Notes: generated by a model not told the origin, from the sequence alone. Counted from the stretch's first letter, positions 14,433 through 22,680 are shown. The stretch: 49,023 nt of DNA from Oscillospiraceae bacterium (GCA_015068025.1 SVLH01000012.1:1-49023), one strand, 5' to 3'. Numbers and translations are program-made.

Positions 14433-16703
14433 GTGTCAAAAAAACAATATATTGCGGATAACGCTCAGCTTATGGTTGAATGGGATGTAGAAAAAAATAA
14501 TGCCTTCGGACTTGATCCAAATAAGTTGTCTCTAGGATCAGATAAAAGAGCGGCTTGGATTTGTAAAACTTGTGGTCACAAATGGGAAACACAAATCCTA
14601 AAGCGTACAATTAGAGGGCAGAGCTGTCCCGTTTGTGCAAAAGAAAAATCTCGAAAAAAACAAGAAGAGTATAATGCTCTAAAAATCAAAGATAGAGGCT
14701 CTTTAGCTGATAAACACCCATATTTAATAACCGAATGGGACTATAATAAAAATGCAAAAACGCCATATGATTATTTGGAATCATCTAATCAATCGGTATT
14801 TGGGAAGTGTTCTAAATGTGGCCATGAATGGAAGGCACAAATTATAAAACGAACAATAAGAAATCAAGGTTGCCCAATTTGTGCAAAAGAAAAGCTGTTG
14901 CAAAAGCAAAACGAGCTATATAGCAAAAAATTAATGGAGAAGGGTTCTTTTGCGGATAAACATCCTGATTTACTAAAAGAATGGGATTTTGACAAAAACG
15001 ATAAATCTCCCAAAGACTATCTAGAAACCTCCAATCAATCTGTGTTTTGGAAATGCTCAAAATGCGGACATCAATGGAAGGCTACTATTGCCAACCGATC
15101 ACAAGGAAGTGGTTGCAAAAAATGTGCTGCGCTAGTTGGTAAAAAAACATTATTAGAGAATCTTATTTCTAAAAACGGCTCGTTAATGGATAATAATCCA
15201 CTTCTGGCAAAAGAATGGCACCCAACCAAAAACGGTGAACTTACTCCAGATCAAGTAATGGTGAATACTAATAAAAGTGTTTGGTGGAAGTGTGGTATTT
15301 GTGATTACGAATGGAAAACAGCAATTTCAAATCGCAACTTAGGAAGTGGTTGTCCAAAATGCGCAGCAAAAAATCAAAAGTATGCTATGTCGCTCCCCGT
15401 TCAAGGCATCAATGATTTGGCATCGCAATGTCCAGATCTTGCAAAAGAATGGCACCCTACTAAGAATGGTTTGTTAAAACCTAGTGATGTTGCTCGCAGT
15501 GCAAATAAAAAAGTATGGTGGCTTGGAAAATGTGGGCACGAATGGCAAGCTGTTGTCGGTAGCCGATATTTGGGTAGAGGGTGCCCAATTTGTCGCAAAG
15601 AATTCAAGGTGTCATACCCAGAAAAGGCTATATTTTACTATTTAAAAAAATATCTGCAGCCACTTTCTGTATTAGAAAATTATAAGGCAGAGTGGCTTAA
15701 AGGAAAAGAATTAGATATTTTTATTCCAGCATTGAATTTCGCAATTGAATATGACGGTGAAAATTGGCACACTGACACGGCAGCAGACACAGAAAAGGAT
15801 ATATTGTGTGCCGAAAATGATGTAAAACTTTTAAGAATACGCGAAGGTGAATTGCCGAAAATAAACAGTTCCATTGTTTTTAATATCAAAAATCCTAATG
15901 ATAACGATGAGGAATTGATCAATGCGATAAACTATGTTTTCGAGTTTATTTCTGTAAATTATAATAAAAATATTTCTTACTCAATAAATCTTGAAACAGA
16001 CAGAATAGAAATTTATGAGTTGATTGACTTCAGCAGGAAATCAAAATCCCTTCAAAGCCTTTTTCCCGACATTTCAAAAGAGTGGCATCCTTCAAAAAAT
16101 GGTAAAATCACTCCTGAATATGTAAATGCACATTCTCACAAAAAATTCTGGTGGTTATGTCCACAAAATCATGAATACGATATGACCGTAAAAGACCGAG
16201 TAGAAAAGTGCTTGAAGTGCCCTATTTGTTCCGGACATAGAGTTTTAAAAGGATATAACGATCTTGAAACAAAAAGACCAGATATCGCAAGAGAATGGCA
16301 TCCTACACATAACGCTCAATTAAAAGCTTCTGATGTTATGGAGTTCTCAAACAGGAAAGTGTGGTGGCTCTGTCCAAATGGTCATTCATATCAGTATTCA
16401 ATTGCTCACCGTACTAAAGACGGAAGAACATGTCCCATTTGCTCGGGAAGGCAGTTGCGTGTGGGGGTAAACGATCTTGTAACCATTAACAAGGATATTG
16501 CTAGCGAGTGGAATTATGATTTAAATGGCGATTTAAGACCTGAACATTTTACCCCCAATTCTCACAAGCGTGTTTGGTGGCGTTGTAATGAGTGCGGTCA
16601 TGAATGGAATATAATGATTAATAATCGATATATTCATGGTAGTGGTTGCCCTAAATGTGCTGGTAAAAAGAGATGGGAAGTGAGAAAAGGCAAACTTTCG
16701 TAA
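14433..16703 (+). CDS. Zinc-ribbon array protein with PD-(D/E)XK (Vsr-like) nuclease core
   Basis: This 756-residue protein has eight treble-clef zinc ribbons of the DUF4379 type (pattern EWxxxKN...W(W/K)xCxxCGHEWxxxIxxR...GCPxCA): five before and three after a nuclease domain at about residues 393-476. Candidate active-site residues are E397 (YPEKAIFYY), D428 (ELDIFIP), and E439/D441 (AIEYDGENWH), followed by the DxEKD...LLRIRE helix-strand of Vsr/DUF559-like nucleases. Ribbon 5 lacks its first cysteine (WLGKCGHEW) and ribbons 6 and 7 use CPQNH/CPNGH. GTG 14433 is chosen because GGGGTGA lies 8 bases upstream; GTG 14421 overlaps that site. The gene is strongly AT-rich and lysine/asparagine-rich compared with its neighbours, which indicates recent transfer. 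A defence or mobile-element role is inferred, not shown. Confidence 0.85.
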   Translation: MSKKQYIADNAQLMVEWDVEKNNAFGLDPNKLSLGSDKRAAWICKTCGHKWETQILKRTIRGQSCPVCAKEKSRKKQEEYNALKIKDRGSLADKHPYLITEWDYNKNAKTPYDYLESSNQSVFGKCSKCGHEWKAQIIKRTIRNQGCPICAKEKLLQKQNELYSKKLMEKGSFADKHPDLLKEWDFDKNDKSPKDYLETSNQSVFWKCSKCGHQWKATIANRSQGSGCKKCAALVGKKTLLENLISKNGSLMDNNPLLAKEWHPTKNGELTPDQVMVNTNKSVWWKCGICDYEWKTAISNRNLGSGCPKCAAKNQKYAMSLPVQGINDLASQCPDLAKEWHPTKNGLLKPSDVARSANKKVWWLGKCGHEWQAVVGSRYLGRGCPICRKEFKVSYPEKAIFYYLKKYLQPLSVLENYKAEWLKGKELDIFIPALNFAIEYDGENWHTDTAADTEKDILCAENDVKLLRIREGELPKINSSIVFNIKNPNDNDEELINAINYVFEFISVNYNKNISYSINLETDRIEIYELIDFSRKSKSLQSLFPDISKEWHPSKNGKITPEYVNAHSHKKFWWLCPQNHEYDMTVKDRVEKCLKCPICSGHRVLKGYNDLETKRPDIAREWHPTHNAQLKASDVMEFSNRKVWWLCPNGHSYQYSIAHRTKDGRTCPICSGRQLRVGVNDLVTINKDIASEWNYDLNGDLRPEHFTPNSHKRVWWRCNECGHEWNIMINNRYIHGSGCPKCAGKKRWEVRKGKLS

Positions 16704-16751
16704 TGTGCAATCTAATTACGAGGGTTTAAATTCCTAATGAGTAAGTGCCGA

Positions 16752-16769
16752 ATATCTTTTTTGTAGCCC
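16752..16769 (-). repeat. Right copy of the 18-bp inverted repeat
   Basis: ATATCTTTTTTGTAGCCC is the exact reverse complement of 14199-14216. Base composition returns to the GC-rich background within about 10 bases. Confidence 0.9.
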
Positions 16770-16778
16770 ATAGACAAA

Positions 16779-16812
16779 AGCGCCGCAGGCATCACCTGCG
16801 GCGCTCTTTTTT
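16779..16812 (+). terminator. GC-rich terminator downstream of the island
   Basis: Stem AGCGCCGCAGG / CCTGCGGCGCT with a 5-base loop and CTTTTTT. Its GC-rich stem resembles the chromosomal terminators, so it may have been the original tRNA-Ser terminator before the island arrived (inference). Confidence 0.88.
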
Positions 16813-16820
16813 GCGCAGAA

Positions 16821-16856
16821 AAGCAGGACGGCTTTCGCCGTCCTGCTTCTTTTTTA
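16821..16856. terminator. Second terminator, bidirectional
   Basis: Perfect 12-bp stem AAGCAGGACGGC / GCCGTCCTGCTT, loop TTTC, with TTTTTT on the plus side and TTTTC on the minus side. It closes the convergent gene at 16854-17513. Confidence 0.85.
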
Positions 16857-17513
16857 CTTGCGGGTCACGATGTTGCCGGGAGCTTTGAAAATGCTGCCCT
16901 CGGGAATGGCGCCGCGCACGGAGGAGGTGGGATAAACGCTGACGCCCCGACCCAGAACGGTGCCGGGATTCAGCACGCTGTTGCAGCCCACTTCCACATG
17001 GTCGCCCAGAATGGCGCCGAACTTCTTGCGGCCGGTCTCGATGCGATTTTCACCATCCCGCACCACCACAAGTGTCTTGTCAGACTTCACATTGGAGGTG
17101 ATGGAGCCGGCGCCCATGTGGCTCTTATAGCCCAGAATGGAGTCGCCCACATAGTTGTAGTGGGGGGTCTGGACGTTGTCGAACAGGATGACATTCTTCA
17201 GTTCCACGGAGTTGCCCACTACGCACTTGGCGCCCACCAACGCACTGCCGCGGATGAAGGCACAATGACGCACTTCGGTCTCCGGGCCAATGATGCACGG
17301 CGCGCCCAGATAGGCCGTGGGTGCGACCACAGCGGTCTTGTGGACCCACACGTTCTCTGCGCGCTGTTCATACTCCTCGGGCAGATTGGGTCCCAGCGTC
17401 AGGATCAGGTCCTTGATGCCGTCCAGCGCCTGCCAGGGATATTCAAAACCCGCGAGATAGTCCGCCGCCAGGGTATGGGAAAGATCCAGCAGGTCTGTGA
17501 TCTTCAAATTCAT
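16854..17513 (-). CDS. Left-handed beta-helix (hexapeptide) acyltransferase/nucleotidyltransferase-like protein
   Basis: A 219-residue protein with a left-handed parallel beta helix formed by hexapeptide repeats (IIGPETEVRHCAFIRGSALVGAKCVVGNSVELKN, then GDHVEVGCNSVLNPGTVLG, listed in parts). The layout resembles the C-terminal domain of GlmU-type UDP-GlcNAc pyrophosphorylases, but the N-terminal nucleotidyltransferase domain is missing; only a short helical cap of about 55 residues precedes the helix. It may transfer an acyl or acetyl group to a sugar nucleotide; the substrate is unknown. GGAGTGG precedes ATG 17513. It is monocistronic. Confidence 0.8.
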   Translation of the reverse strand: MNLKITDLLDLSHTLAADYLAGFEYPWQALDGIKDLILTLGPNLPEEYEQRAENVWVHKTAVVAPTAYLGAPCIIGPETEVRHCAFIRGSALVGAKCVVGNSVELKNVILFDNVQTPHYNYVGDSILGYKSHMGAGSITSNVKSDKTLVVVRDGENRIETGRKKFGAILGDHVEVGCNSVLNPGTVLGRGVSVYPTSSVRGAIPEGSIFKAPGNIVTRK

Positions 17514-17612
17514 AGTCCACCACTCCTCATGATTTTTCGTACCAAATTATATACTACCCGTCGGCAACTTGCAAGATGACAGGTAATTTTTCCACAGAAA
17601 GCGCAAAGGGCA

Positions 17613-18509
17613 TCAAAGCAGGGCACTGCCCTGCTCCAGATCATCTCTCAAAAAAGCGGCGTGGATGGCATTCAGCACCCGCTTCTTGTCGCCGCTCCAC
17701 AGGGGTGAGAGCAGATCCCGTTTCGCACCGTCGCCGGTGAGGCGGTGCACCACCATCTGCCGCGGAATGTGCCGCAGGCAGTCCTCCAACGCCGCGATGT
17801 ATTCCTCCAATTCCATGATCGGCACTCTGCCCGCCTGCCACTCTGCCGCCAGATCGGTGTCCCGCAGCACATGAAGCAGGTGGAATTTGATGCCGTCTGC
17901 GCCGGAGCGGCCGATGTACTCTGCCGTCTGCCGCATGTCCTCCCGACTCTCACCGGGCAGACCCAGGATCTGGTGGGTCACCACGGTAATGTTTCGCCGT
18001 TTCAGTTCCCGCACAGCCTGCTCGTATACCGGCAGGTCGTAGCCCCGGCGGATATACGCGGCCGTGGCGGGGTGGATGGTCTGGAGACCCAGCTCCACCC
18101 AGACCGGCTTTTGCCGGTTCAACTCCGACAGCAATTCCAGAATTTCCGGCGGCAGGCAGTCCGGCCGGGTGGCCACGGACAGCGCCACCACATCCTCCGG
18201 TTCTATGGCGGCGGTATAGAGCGTCCGCAGCCGTTCCGCGCTGCCGTAGGTGTTGGTAAAGGACTGGAAATAGGCGATATACTTCGCCCCCTCCCCCGCC
18301 TTCGCCGCCACGCGGCGCTTGGCGGCGGCATACTGCTCGGCGATGTCCCCCGTTTCCGCAAAAGCACCGGCGCCGTCACAGAAGATGCAGCCCCGGGTGT
18401 CCAGCGTACCGTCCCGGTTGGGGCAGCTGCAGCCGGATGACAGCGCCAGCTTGTAGACCTTGCCGCCATAGCGCTCCTTCAGGTGGCTGTTCAGGTCGTT
18501 CCAGTACAT
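17613..18509 (-). CDS. Radical SAM protein, YhcC/TIGR01212 family
   Basis: A 298-residue radical SAM protein. The [4Fe-4S] cysteines are most likely C29, C41 and C44 in CPNRDG...RGCIFC, the hallmark of the TIGR01212 (YhcC) branch. The SAM-binding region and barrel follow (YIAYFQSFTNTY, LSVATRPDCLP, VELGLQT, THQILGLPGE). Its biochemical role is not established. ATG 18509 immediately follows the stop codon of the small gene at 18510-18809 without any gap, so the two are cotranscribed and probably coupled. Confidence 0.9.
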   Translation of the reverse strand: MYWNDLNSHLKERYGGKVYKLALSSGCSCPNRDGTLDTRGCIFCDGAGAFAETGDIAEQYAAAKRRVAAKAGEGAKYIAYFQSFTNTYGSAERLRTLYTAAIEPEDVVALSVATRPDCLPPEILELLSELNRQKPVWVELGLQTIHPATAAYIRRGYDLPVYEQAVRELKRRNITVVTHQILGLPGESREDMRQTAEYIGRSGADGIKFHLLHVLRDTDLAAEWQAGRVPIMELEEYIAALEDCLRHIPRQMVVHRLTGDGAKRDLLSPLWSGDKKRVLNAIHAAFLRDDLEQGSALL

Positions 18510-18809
18510 TTATTTCGCCCCAGGCGCGCTGTACGGGATGCGGTAGCGCTCGGCGCCCCGTTCCGCCATCTTCTGACGCAGCCATCTTTTGATGGCCTCC
18601 ACGCCCTCCTCCGTCCAGGGAAAGGTCTCGGTCTCGATGTCCTGTGCCAGCTCAAAGCTGGTATTTTCATAAACCCAGACCTGAATCGTAGAATCCGGCT
18701 TATTCAGCCAGCCGGTGCGCTGAAACCGATAACGAAACGTGCCCACGCTGCCGGGAAACACCGACGCACGGGTGAAAAAACTCATGTCCAGAAAGTCAAA
18801 ATTCTCCAT
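18510..18809 (-). CDS. Hypothetical protein upstream of the radical SAM gene
   Basis: This 99-residue protein is not recognised. It has no membrane segment or signal peptide and is rich in aromatic residues (FDFLDMSFF, WLNKPDSTIQVWVY, FPWTEEGVEAIKRWLRQKM). ATG 18809 is preceded by GAGGGAG six bases upstream; a GTG at 18824 overlaps that site. It abuts the radical SAM gene with no intervening base, so a shared role is possible. Confidence 0.75.
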   Translation of the reverse strand: MENFDFLDMSFFTRASVFPGSVGTFRYRFQRTGWLNKPDSTIQVWVYENTSFELAQDIETETFPWTEEGVEAIKRWLRQKMAERGAERYRIPYSAPGAK

Positions 18810-18907
18810 CAAAGGCTCCCTCACTTTCAGGATTTATGATAGCAGATGGCATCCTGCCTGTCAAACCGGGGAAACGGGGCATACTACCAAAAAGGAGGCG
18901 ATCTGCT

Positions 18908-20362
18908 GTGAATTCTATTTGGTCAAAGGATGTCACGCTCCCGGAATTCCCCATGCTGAAAGGGCATCTGCGCGCCGATGTGGTCATCATCGGCGGCGGG
19001 CTCACCGGTCTTTTGACCGCAAATGCTCTGCGGCGCACCGGAATCGAAACGGTGGTTCTGGAAGCCGACCGCATCGGCAGCGGCCAATCCGGCAGAACCA
19101 CCGCGAAGCTGACGGCGCAGCACGGGCTGAAATATCAGGAGTTGGAGAAAAAACTGGGGCTGGAAACGGCACAGCGATACGCCCGCAGTCAGCTTGCCGC
19201 CGTGGAACGATTGCGCCGTCTGGTCTGGGAGTGGGGCATCGACTGCGACTTTACCGACTGCACCACCTTCCTGTATGCCACCGGCTCTCCGACAGCACTG
19301 GAGGCAGAATACAGCCTCTGCCGCCGTCTGGGCATGGATGTGTTTCTCACCGCAGACACAGCACTTCCCTTTGCCGCCACCGCGCTGGGACTGCGCAAGC
19401 AGGCCTGCTTCCATCCCCTGAAGCTGCTGCGGGCATTGAGCGACGGGCTGACTGTCTACGAGCACAGCCGCGTCCTCAAGGTGCGCGGCCACACGGTATA
19501 CACAGCCCGCGGCAGCGTCACAGCCGGAAAAATCATCTTTGCCTGCCACTTCCCCTTCCTCAATGTGCCCGGCTTCTTCTTCATCCGGCAGCATCAGGAG
19601 CGCAGCTATGTGCTGGCGCTGGAGGGGGGCTCGCCGATGAACGACTGCTATCTGGGCATCCATGAGGACGGGCTGTCCTTGCGTCCCTGCGGCAGCTATC
19701 TGCTGCTGGGCGGCGGCGGGCATCGGACAGGCGAAAACCGAAGCGGCGGCCGCTACGCTTCGCTGGAACAGGCTGCCCGGCGGTTCTGGCCGCAGGCGCG
19801 GATCGTCGAACGCTGGTCTGCGCAAGACTGTATGCCTATGGACGGTCTGCCCTGCATCGGGCGCTTCTCCGCCACACACCCGGACTATCTGGCGGCTACC
19901 GGCTTTCAGAAATGGGGCATGAGCACCGCCGTGGTGGCCGCGGAGGTTTTGAGTGATCTCGCCGCCGGGCGGGACACAGCGCCGGACTGTGCCATCTTTT
20001 CTCCCCAGCGCTTCCACCTTCGCGCTTCGGCAAAGCAGCTTGCGGAAGATACGCTCTGCTCGGCAAAAGGCCTTGCCCGCCGCATCCTTTCTCCCGGCCG
20101 CATTCCCGTGGAGGATCTTCCGATGGGACATGGCGGCGTGGTGACGATGGACGGCAAAAAAGTGGGCGCTTTCCGTTCTGAAGACGGCCTGCTCCACATC
20201 GTATCCCTAAAATGTCCCCATCTCGGCTGCCAGCTGGAGTGGAATCCGGACGAAAAAAGCTGGGACTGCCCCTGCCACGGCTCCCGCTTCGACATTGACG
20301 GATACCTGCTGGACAGTCCCGCCCAAAGCGATTTGAAGCCGCACAGGCATCCCCACGAATAA
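18908..20362 (+). CDS. FAD-dependent oxidoreductase with C-terminal Rieske domain
   Basis: The 484-residue product has an N-terminal DAO-type FAD-binding fold (VVIIGGGLTGLLTANALRR; then VLEADRIGSGQSGRTTAKLT) and a C-terminal Rieske [2Fe-2S] domain. The Rieske ligands are C436 and H438 (CPHLGC) and C454 and H457 (CPCHGS), with C441 and C456 as the usual disulfide pair. Such fusions oxidise an unknown small amine or acid. GTG 18908 is chosen because AAAGGAGG lies 9 bases upstream. The gene is divergent from the small gene at 18510-18809. Confidence 0.9.
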   Translation: MNSIWSKDVTLPEFPMLKGHLRADVVIIGGGLTGLLTANALRRTGIETVVLEADRIGSGQSGRTTAKLTAQHGLKYQELEKKLGLETAQRYARSQLAAVERLRRLVWEWGIDCDFTDCTTFLYATGSPTALEAEYSLCRRLGMDVFLTADTALPFAATALGLRKQACFHPLKLLRALSDGLTVYEHSRVLKVRGHTVYTARGSVTAGKIIFACHFPFLNVPGFFFIRQHQERSYVLALEGGSPMNDCYLGIHEDGLSLRPCGSYLLLGGGGHRTGENRSGGRYASLEQAARRFWPQARIVERWSAQDCMPMDGLPCIGRFSATHPDYLAATGFQKWGMSTAVVAAEVLSDLAAGRDTAPDCAIFSPQRFHLRASAKQLAEDTLCSAKGLARRILSPGRIPVEDLPMGHGGVVTMDGKKVGAFRSEDGLLHIVSLKCPHLGCQLEWNPDEKSWDCPCHGSRFDIDGYLLDSPAQSDLKPHRHPHE

Positions 20363-20364
20363 TC

Positions 20365-20393
20365 TTGCCCATTGGAGAGAAAGGGCGTATACT
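20365..20393 (+). promoter_or_regulatory. Promoter of the metallophosphoesterase gene
   Basis: TTGCCC and TATACT with a 17-base spacer, immediately after the Rieske-oxidoreductase stop. Confidence 0.6.
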
Positions 20394-20424
20394 GGTGCTA
20401 TCCTTTCAGGAAAGGAAGCATTTC

Positions 20425-20892
20425 ATGAACATTCTCGTCCTCTCCGATTCCCACGGGAATCTTTCCAATATGATCCGGGCGGTAGAGCAGGAAGCGCCCC
20501 GTATGATCTTTCATCTGGGCGACTGCTGGCGGGACGCGGAGCGGCTGCAGGATCAGTTCCCGGACATCCCGGTGCGGCAGGTGCCCGGCAACTGCGACTT
20601 CCGCCCCGACGAGCCGGCGGAGCAGCTGCTGTGTCTGGAAAACCGGCGGATCCTCCTGTGCCACGGCCACACCTACGGCGTGAAGACTTCGCTGCTGCGC
20701 GCCGGCTATACCGCAGAGGAGCAAAATCTTGACACCTTTCTCTTCGGCCACACCCACACGCCGCTGGTGGATCTGCGGGGGCAAACCCTGTTCCTCAACC
20801 CCGGCAGCATCGGCGACCGTCTGCGCCCCACCTACGGCGTTCTGACCATCGAGAACGACAAGGTGGTCGGCCGCATCGGCCTACTGGAATAA
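20425..20892 (+). CDS. YfcE/MJ0936-type metallophosphoesterase
   Basis: A 155-residue calcineurin-like phosphoesterase that hydrolyses phosphodiesters with two metal ions. All five motifs are present: SDSHGN (D8, H10), GDCW, GNCD, GHGHTYG-type CHGHTYG, and GHTHTP. The length fits the short YfcE/MJ0936 branch. AGGAAAGGAA precedes ATG 20425. In Firmicutes this gene often follows rph/rdgB, but here it stands alone with its own promoter and terminator. Confidence 0.92.
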   Translation: MNILVLSDSHGNLSNMIRAVEQEAPRMIFHLGDCWRDAERLQDQFPDIPVRQVPGNCDFRPDEPAEQLLCLENRRILLCHGHTYGVKTSLLRAGYTAEEQNLDTFLFGHTHTPLVDLRGQTLFLNPGSIGDRLRPTYGVLTIENDKVVGRIGLLE

Positions 20893-20906
20893 TATTTGCA
20901 CAAAGA

Positions 20907-20937
20907 AAAGCGTGCCGCATAAGCGGCACGCTTTTTT
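20907..20937 (+). terminator. Terminator after the metallophosphoesterase gene
   Basis: Perfect stem AAAGCGTGCCGC / GCGGCACGCTTT with loop ATAA and a run of T residues. Confidence 0.92.
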
Positions 20938-20938
20938 A

Positions 20939-21220
20939 TCAGAACTCGTAGTCCACAGCCACCCGATCCTCACGGATGGACTTGCACAGGGCGGACACTG
21001 CCTTGTGGCGGGGGTCATTCTTATAGGTTTCCAGCGCTTCAAGACTTTCGAACTCGCTGACCAGAACCGCATCGTAATTGCCCTCACCCACATTGACGGC
21101 CACCTCGCTGCGCAGCAGCTGGGGAATGACCCCCTGCAGGCCGCGCAGGCCGGCGATGAACTGCGCCTGCTCCGCCTCCGTTCCGGGGCGGAACTTCCAC
21201 ATCACAATGTGGCGGATCAT
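20939..21220 (-). CDS. Dabb (stress-responsive alpha/beta barrel) domain protein
   Basis: A 93-residue single-domain protein with the Dabb pattern: MIRHIVMWKFRPGT at the start, EVAVNVGEGNYDAVLVSEFES in the middle and a C-terminal strand VAVDYEF. Members form dimeric ferredoxin-like barrels; the function is not established. It lies two bases after the aminotransferase gene and is cotranscribed with it. Confidence 0.88.
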   Translation of the reverse strand: MIRHIVMWKFRPGTEAEQAQFIAGLRGLQGVIPQLLRSEVAVNVGEGNYDAVLVSEFESLEALETYKNDPRHKAVSALCKSIREDRVAVDYEF

Positions 21221-21222
21221 AT

Positions 21223-22416
21223 TCAGCGGGCGTTGTAGGCCTTGATACCCAGAGCCAGCAGGTCCATAGCGCGCTCCAGGTCAGCCTGCTTGAGCACGTA
21301 GGCGATGCGGATCTCGTTCTTGCCCTTGCCGGGAGTGGCGTAGAAGGGCTCGCCGGGAGCGAACATCACGGTGTCGCCGTTGTCCTGGAACTCCTCCAGC
21401 AGCCACAGCTGGAACTTGTCGGCATCGTCCACGGGCAGGGCGGCCATGACATAGAAAGCACCCTCGGGCTGCTTGCAGATCACGCCGGGGATCTCTGCCA
21501 GCTTGGCCAGAACGGTGTCGCGGCGGCGGCGATACTCCTCGCGCTGGGCCAGGAAGTACTCGGGGCCGACCTTGTACAGCTCGGCGGCGCCGACCTGATC
21601 CAGAGTGGCGGAGCACAGACGGCCCTGGCAGATCTTCATGGCCTGTGCCATGAAGGCCTTGTTGCGGGAGATCAGCGCGCCGATACGGGCGCCGCAGGCG
21701 GAGAAGCGCTTGGAGATGGAGTCGATGAGGATGACGTTCTCCTTGACGTCGTCGAAGGTGGCCATGCTCACAGCCAGGTCCTGGCCGTTGTAGACGAACT
21801 CGCGATACACCTCGTCGGCGATGAGGAACAGGTCGTGTTCCTTGGCGATGTCGGCGATCAGGCGGGCTTCCTCACGGGTCAGGATGACGCCGGTGGGGTT
21901 GCCGGGGTTGCTGAGCATAATGGCACGGGTGTTCTCGTTGATGCAGGCCTCGATGCGGGCACGGTCAGCGTAGGCATAGCCTTCCTCGGGAGAGGTGGGG
22001 ATGGGAGAGATCTTGCCGTTGGCCAGCTTGACAAAGGTGTTGTAGTTGGGATAGAAAGGCTCGGGAACCAGAACCTCGTCGCCGGGATCCAGGATGCAGC
22101 TCAGAGCGATCTGCAGGGCCTCGCTGCCGCCGGTGGTGGCCACGATGTCGCCTTCGTCCAGCTCAACGCCCATCTTGGCGTAGTAGTCACGGACGGCGGC
22201 AATGTACACGGGCAGACCGGGAGAGGGAGCGTAAGCCAGCACAGACTCACGGAACTTGGTCACGGCATCAAAGAACGCCTGGGGCGTTTCAATGTCGGGC
22301 TGGCCGATGTTCAGGTGATAGACCTTCTTGCCGGCGGCCTTGGCCTTCACGGCATAGGGAGTGAACTTGCGCATGGGAGAGAGGCCACAGGCCTCGATCT
22401 TGCTGGAAAACTTCAT
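21223..22416 (-). CDS. PLP-dependent class I aminotransferase (AspC-like)
   Basis: A 397-residue fold-type I aminotransferase. Typical motifs: LNIGQPDIETP, a TGGSEAL phosphate-binding helix, LSNPGNPTGV, IADEVYREFVYNG, and the PLP lysine in SISKRFSACGARIG; the substrate-carboxylate arginine is in NEIRIAYVL. It is likely to act on aspartate or another common amino acid, but specificity cannot be assigned. ATG 22416 has AAGGAGG at ideal spacing; an upstream in-frame stretch of 42 codons crosses the leader terminator and was rejected. A leader RNA of about 250 bases with a strong terminator precedes it, so expression is probably attenuated. Confidence 0.9.
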   Translation of the reverse strand: MKFSSKIEACGLSPMRKFTPYAVKAKAAGKKVYHLNIGQPDIETPQAFFDAVTKFRESVLAYAPSPGLPVYIAAVRDYYAKMGVELDEGDIVATTGGSEALQIALSCILDPGDEVLVPEPFYPNYNTFVKLANGKISPIPTSPEEGYAYADRARIEACINENTRAIMLSNPGNPTGVILTREEARLIADIAKEHDLFLIADEVYREFVYNGQDLAVSMATFDDVKENVILIDSISKRFSACGARIGALISRNKAFMAQAMKICQGRLCSATLDQVGAAELYKVGPEYFLAQREEYRRRRDTVLAKLAEIPGVICKQPEGAFYVMAALPVDDADKFQLWLLEEFQDNGDTVMFAPGEPFYATPGKGKNEIRIAYVLKQADLERAMDLLALGIKAYNAR

Positions 22417-22447
22417 GTAAAGAGCCTCCTTGGTAGTATATTTTTTT

Positions 22448-22493
22448 GGAAAAAGACGAAGAAATTCGCCCCTGACAACTGTCAGGGGCGAAT
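22448..22493 (-). terminator. Attenuator-like terminator in the aminotransferase leader
   Basis: On the minus strand a perfect 14-bp palindrome (ATTCGCCCCTGACA / TGTCAGGGGCGAAT) is followed by TTCTTCGTCTTTTT. It lies about 30 bases before the aminotransferase start codon. GGGGTG just upstream in the transcript could pair with CGCCCC of this stem as an antiterminator. Confidence 0.75.
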
Positions 22494-22676
22494 AAGGATC
22501 TACATGATGCCACCCCGACCTGTCCGTAAAGGAACATCGCATGTCACAGGCAACAGGAACGGGAGTTTCGGCTTCTTACGGATGCCGTGAGGCAGCCGCC
22601 GCAAATACGCTGAAAGTCAACTCTTTCTCTCGCTGTAACCACGATTCACACGACTGTCTTCTCTCCGTACTTTCGC
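22448..22676 (-). promoter_or_regulatory. Structured leader RNA, possible divergent T-box
   Basis: The transcript from the promoter at 22681-22708 runs about 230 bases before the terminator and contains no gene. GGGTGGCATCATG (minus strand of 22503-22515) resembles the T-box consensus GGGTGGNACCRCG with two C-to-T changes. UCCGUAA and UUACGGA segments can pair around it. A normal stem I with AGTA and an obvious specifier could not be recognised, so the class stays open. Confidence 0.4.
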
Positions 22677-22680
22677 ATAC

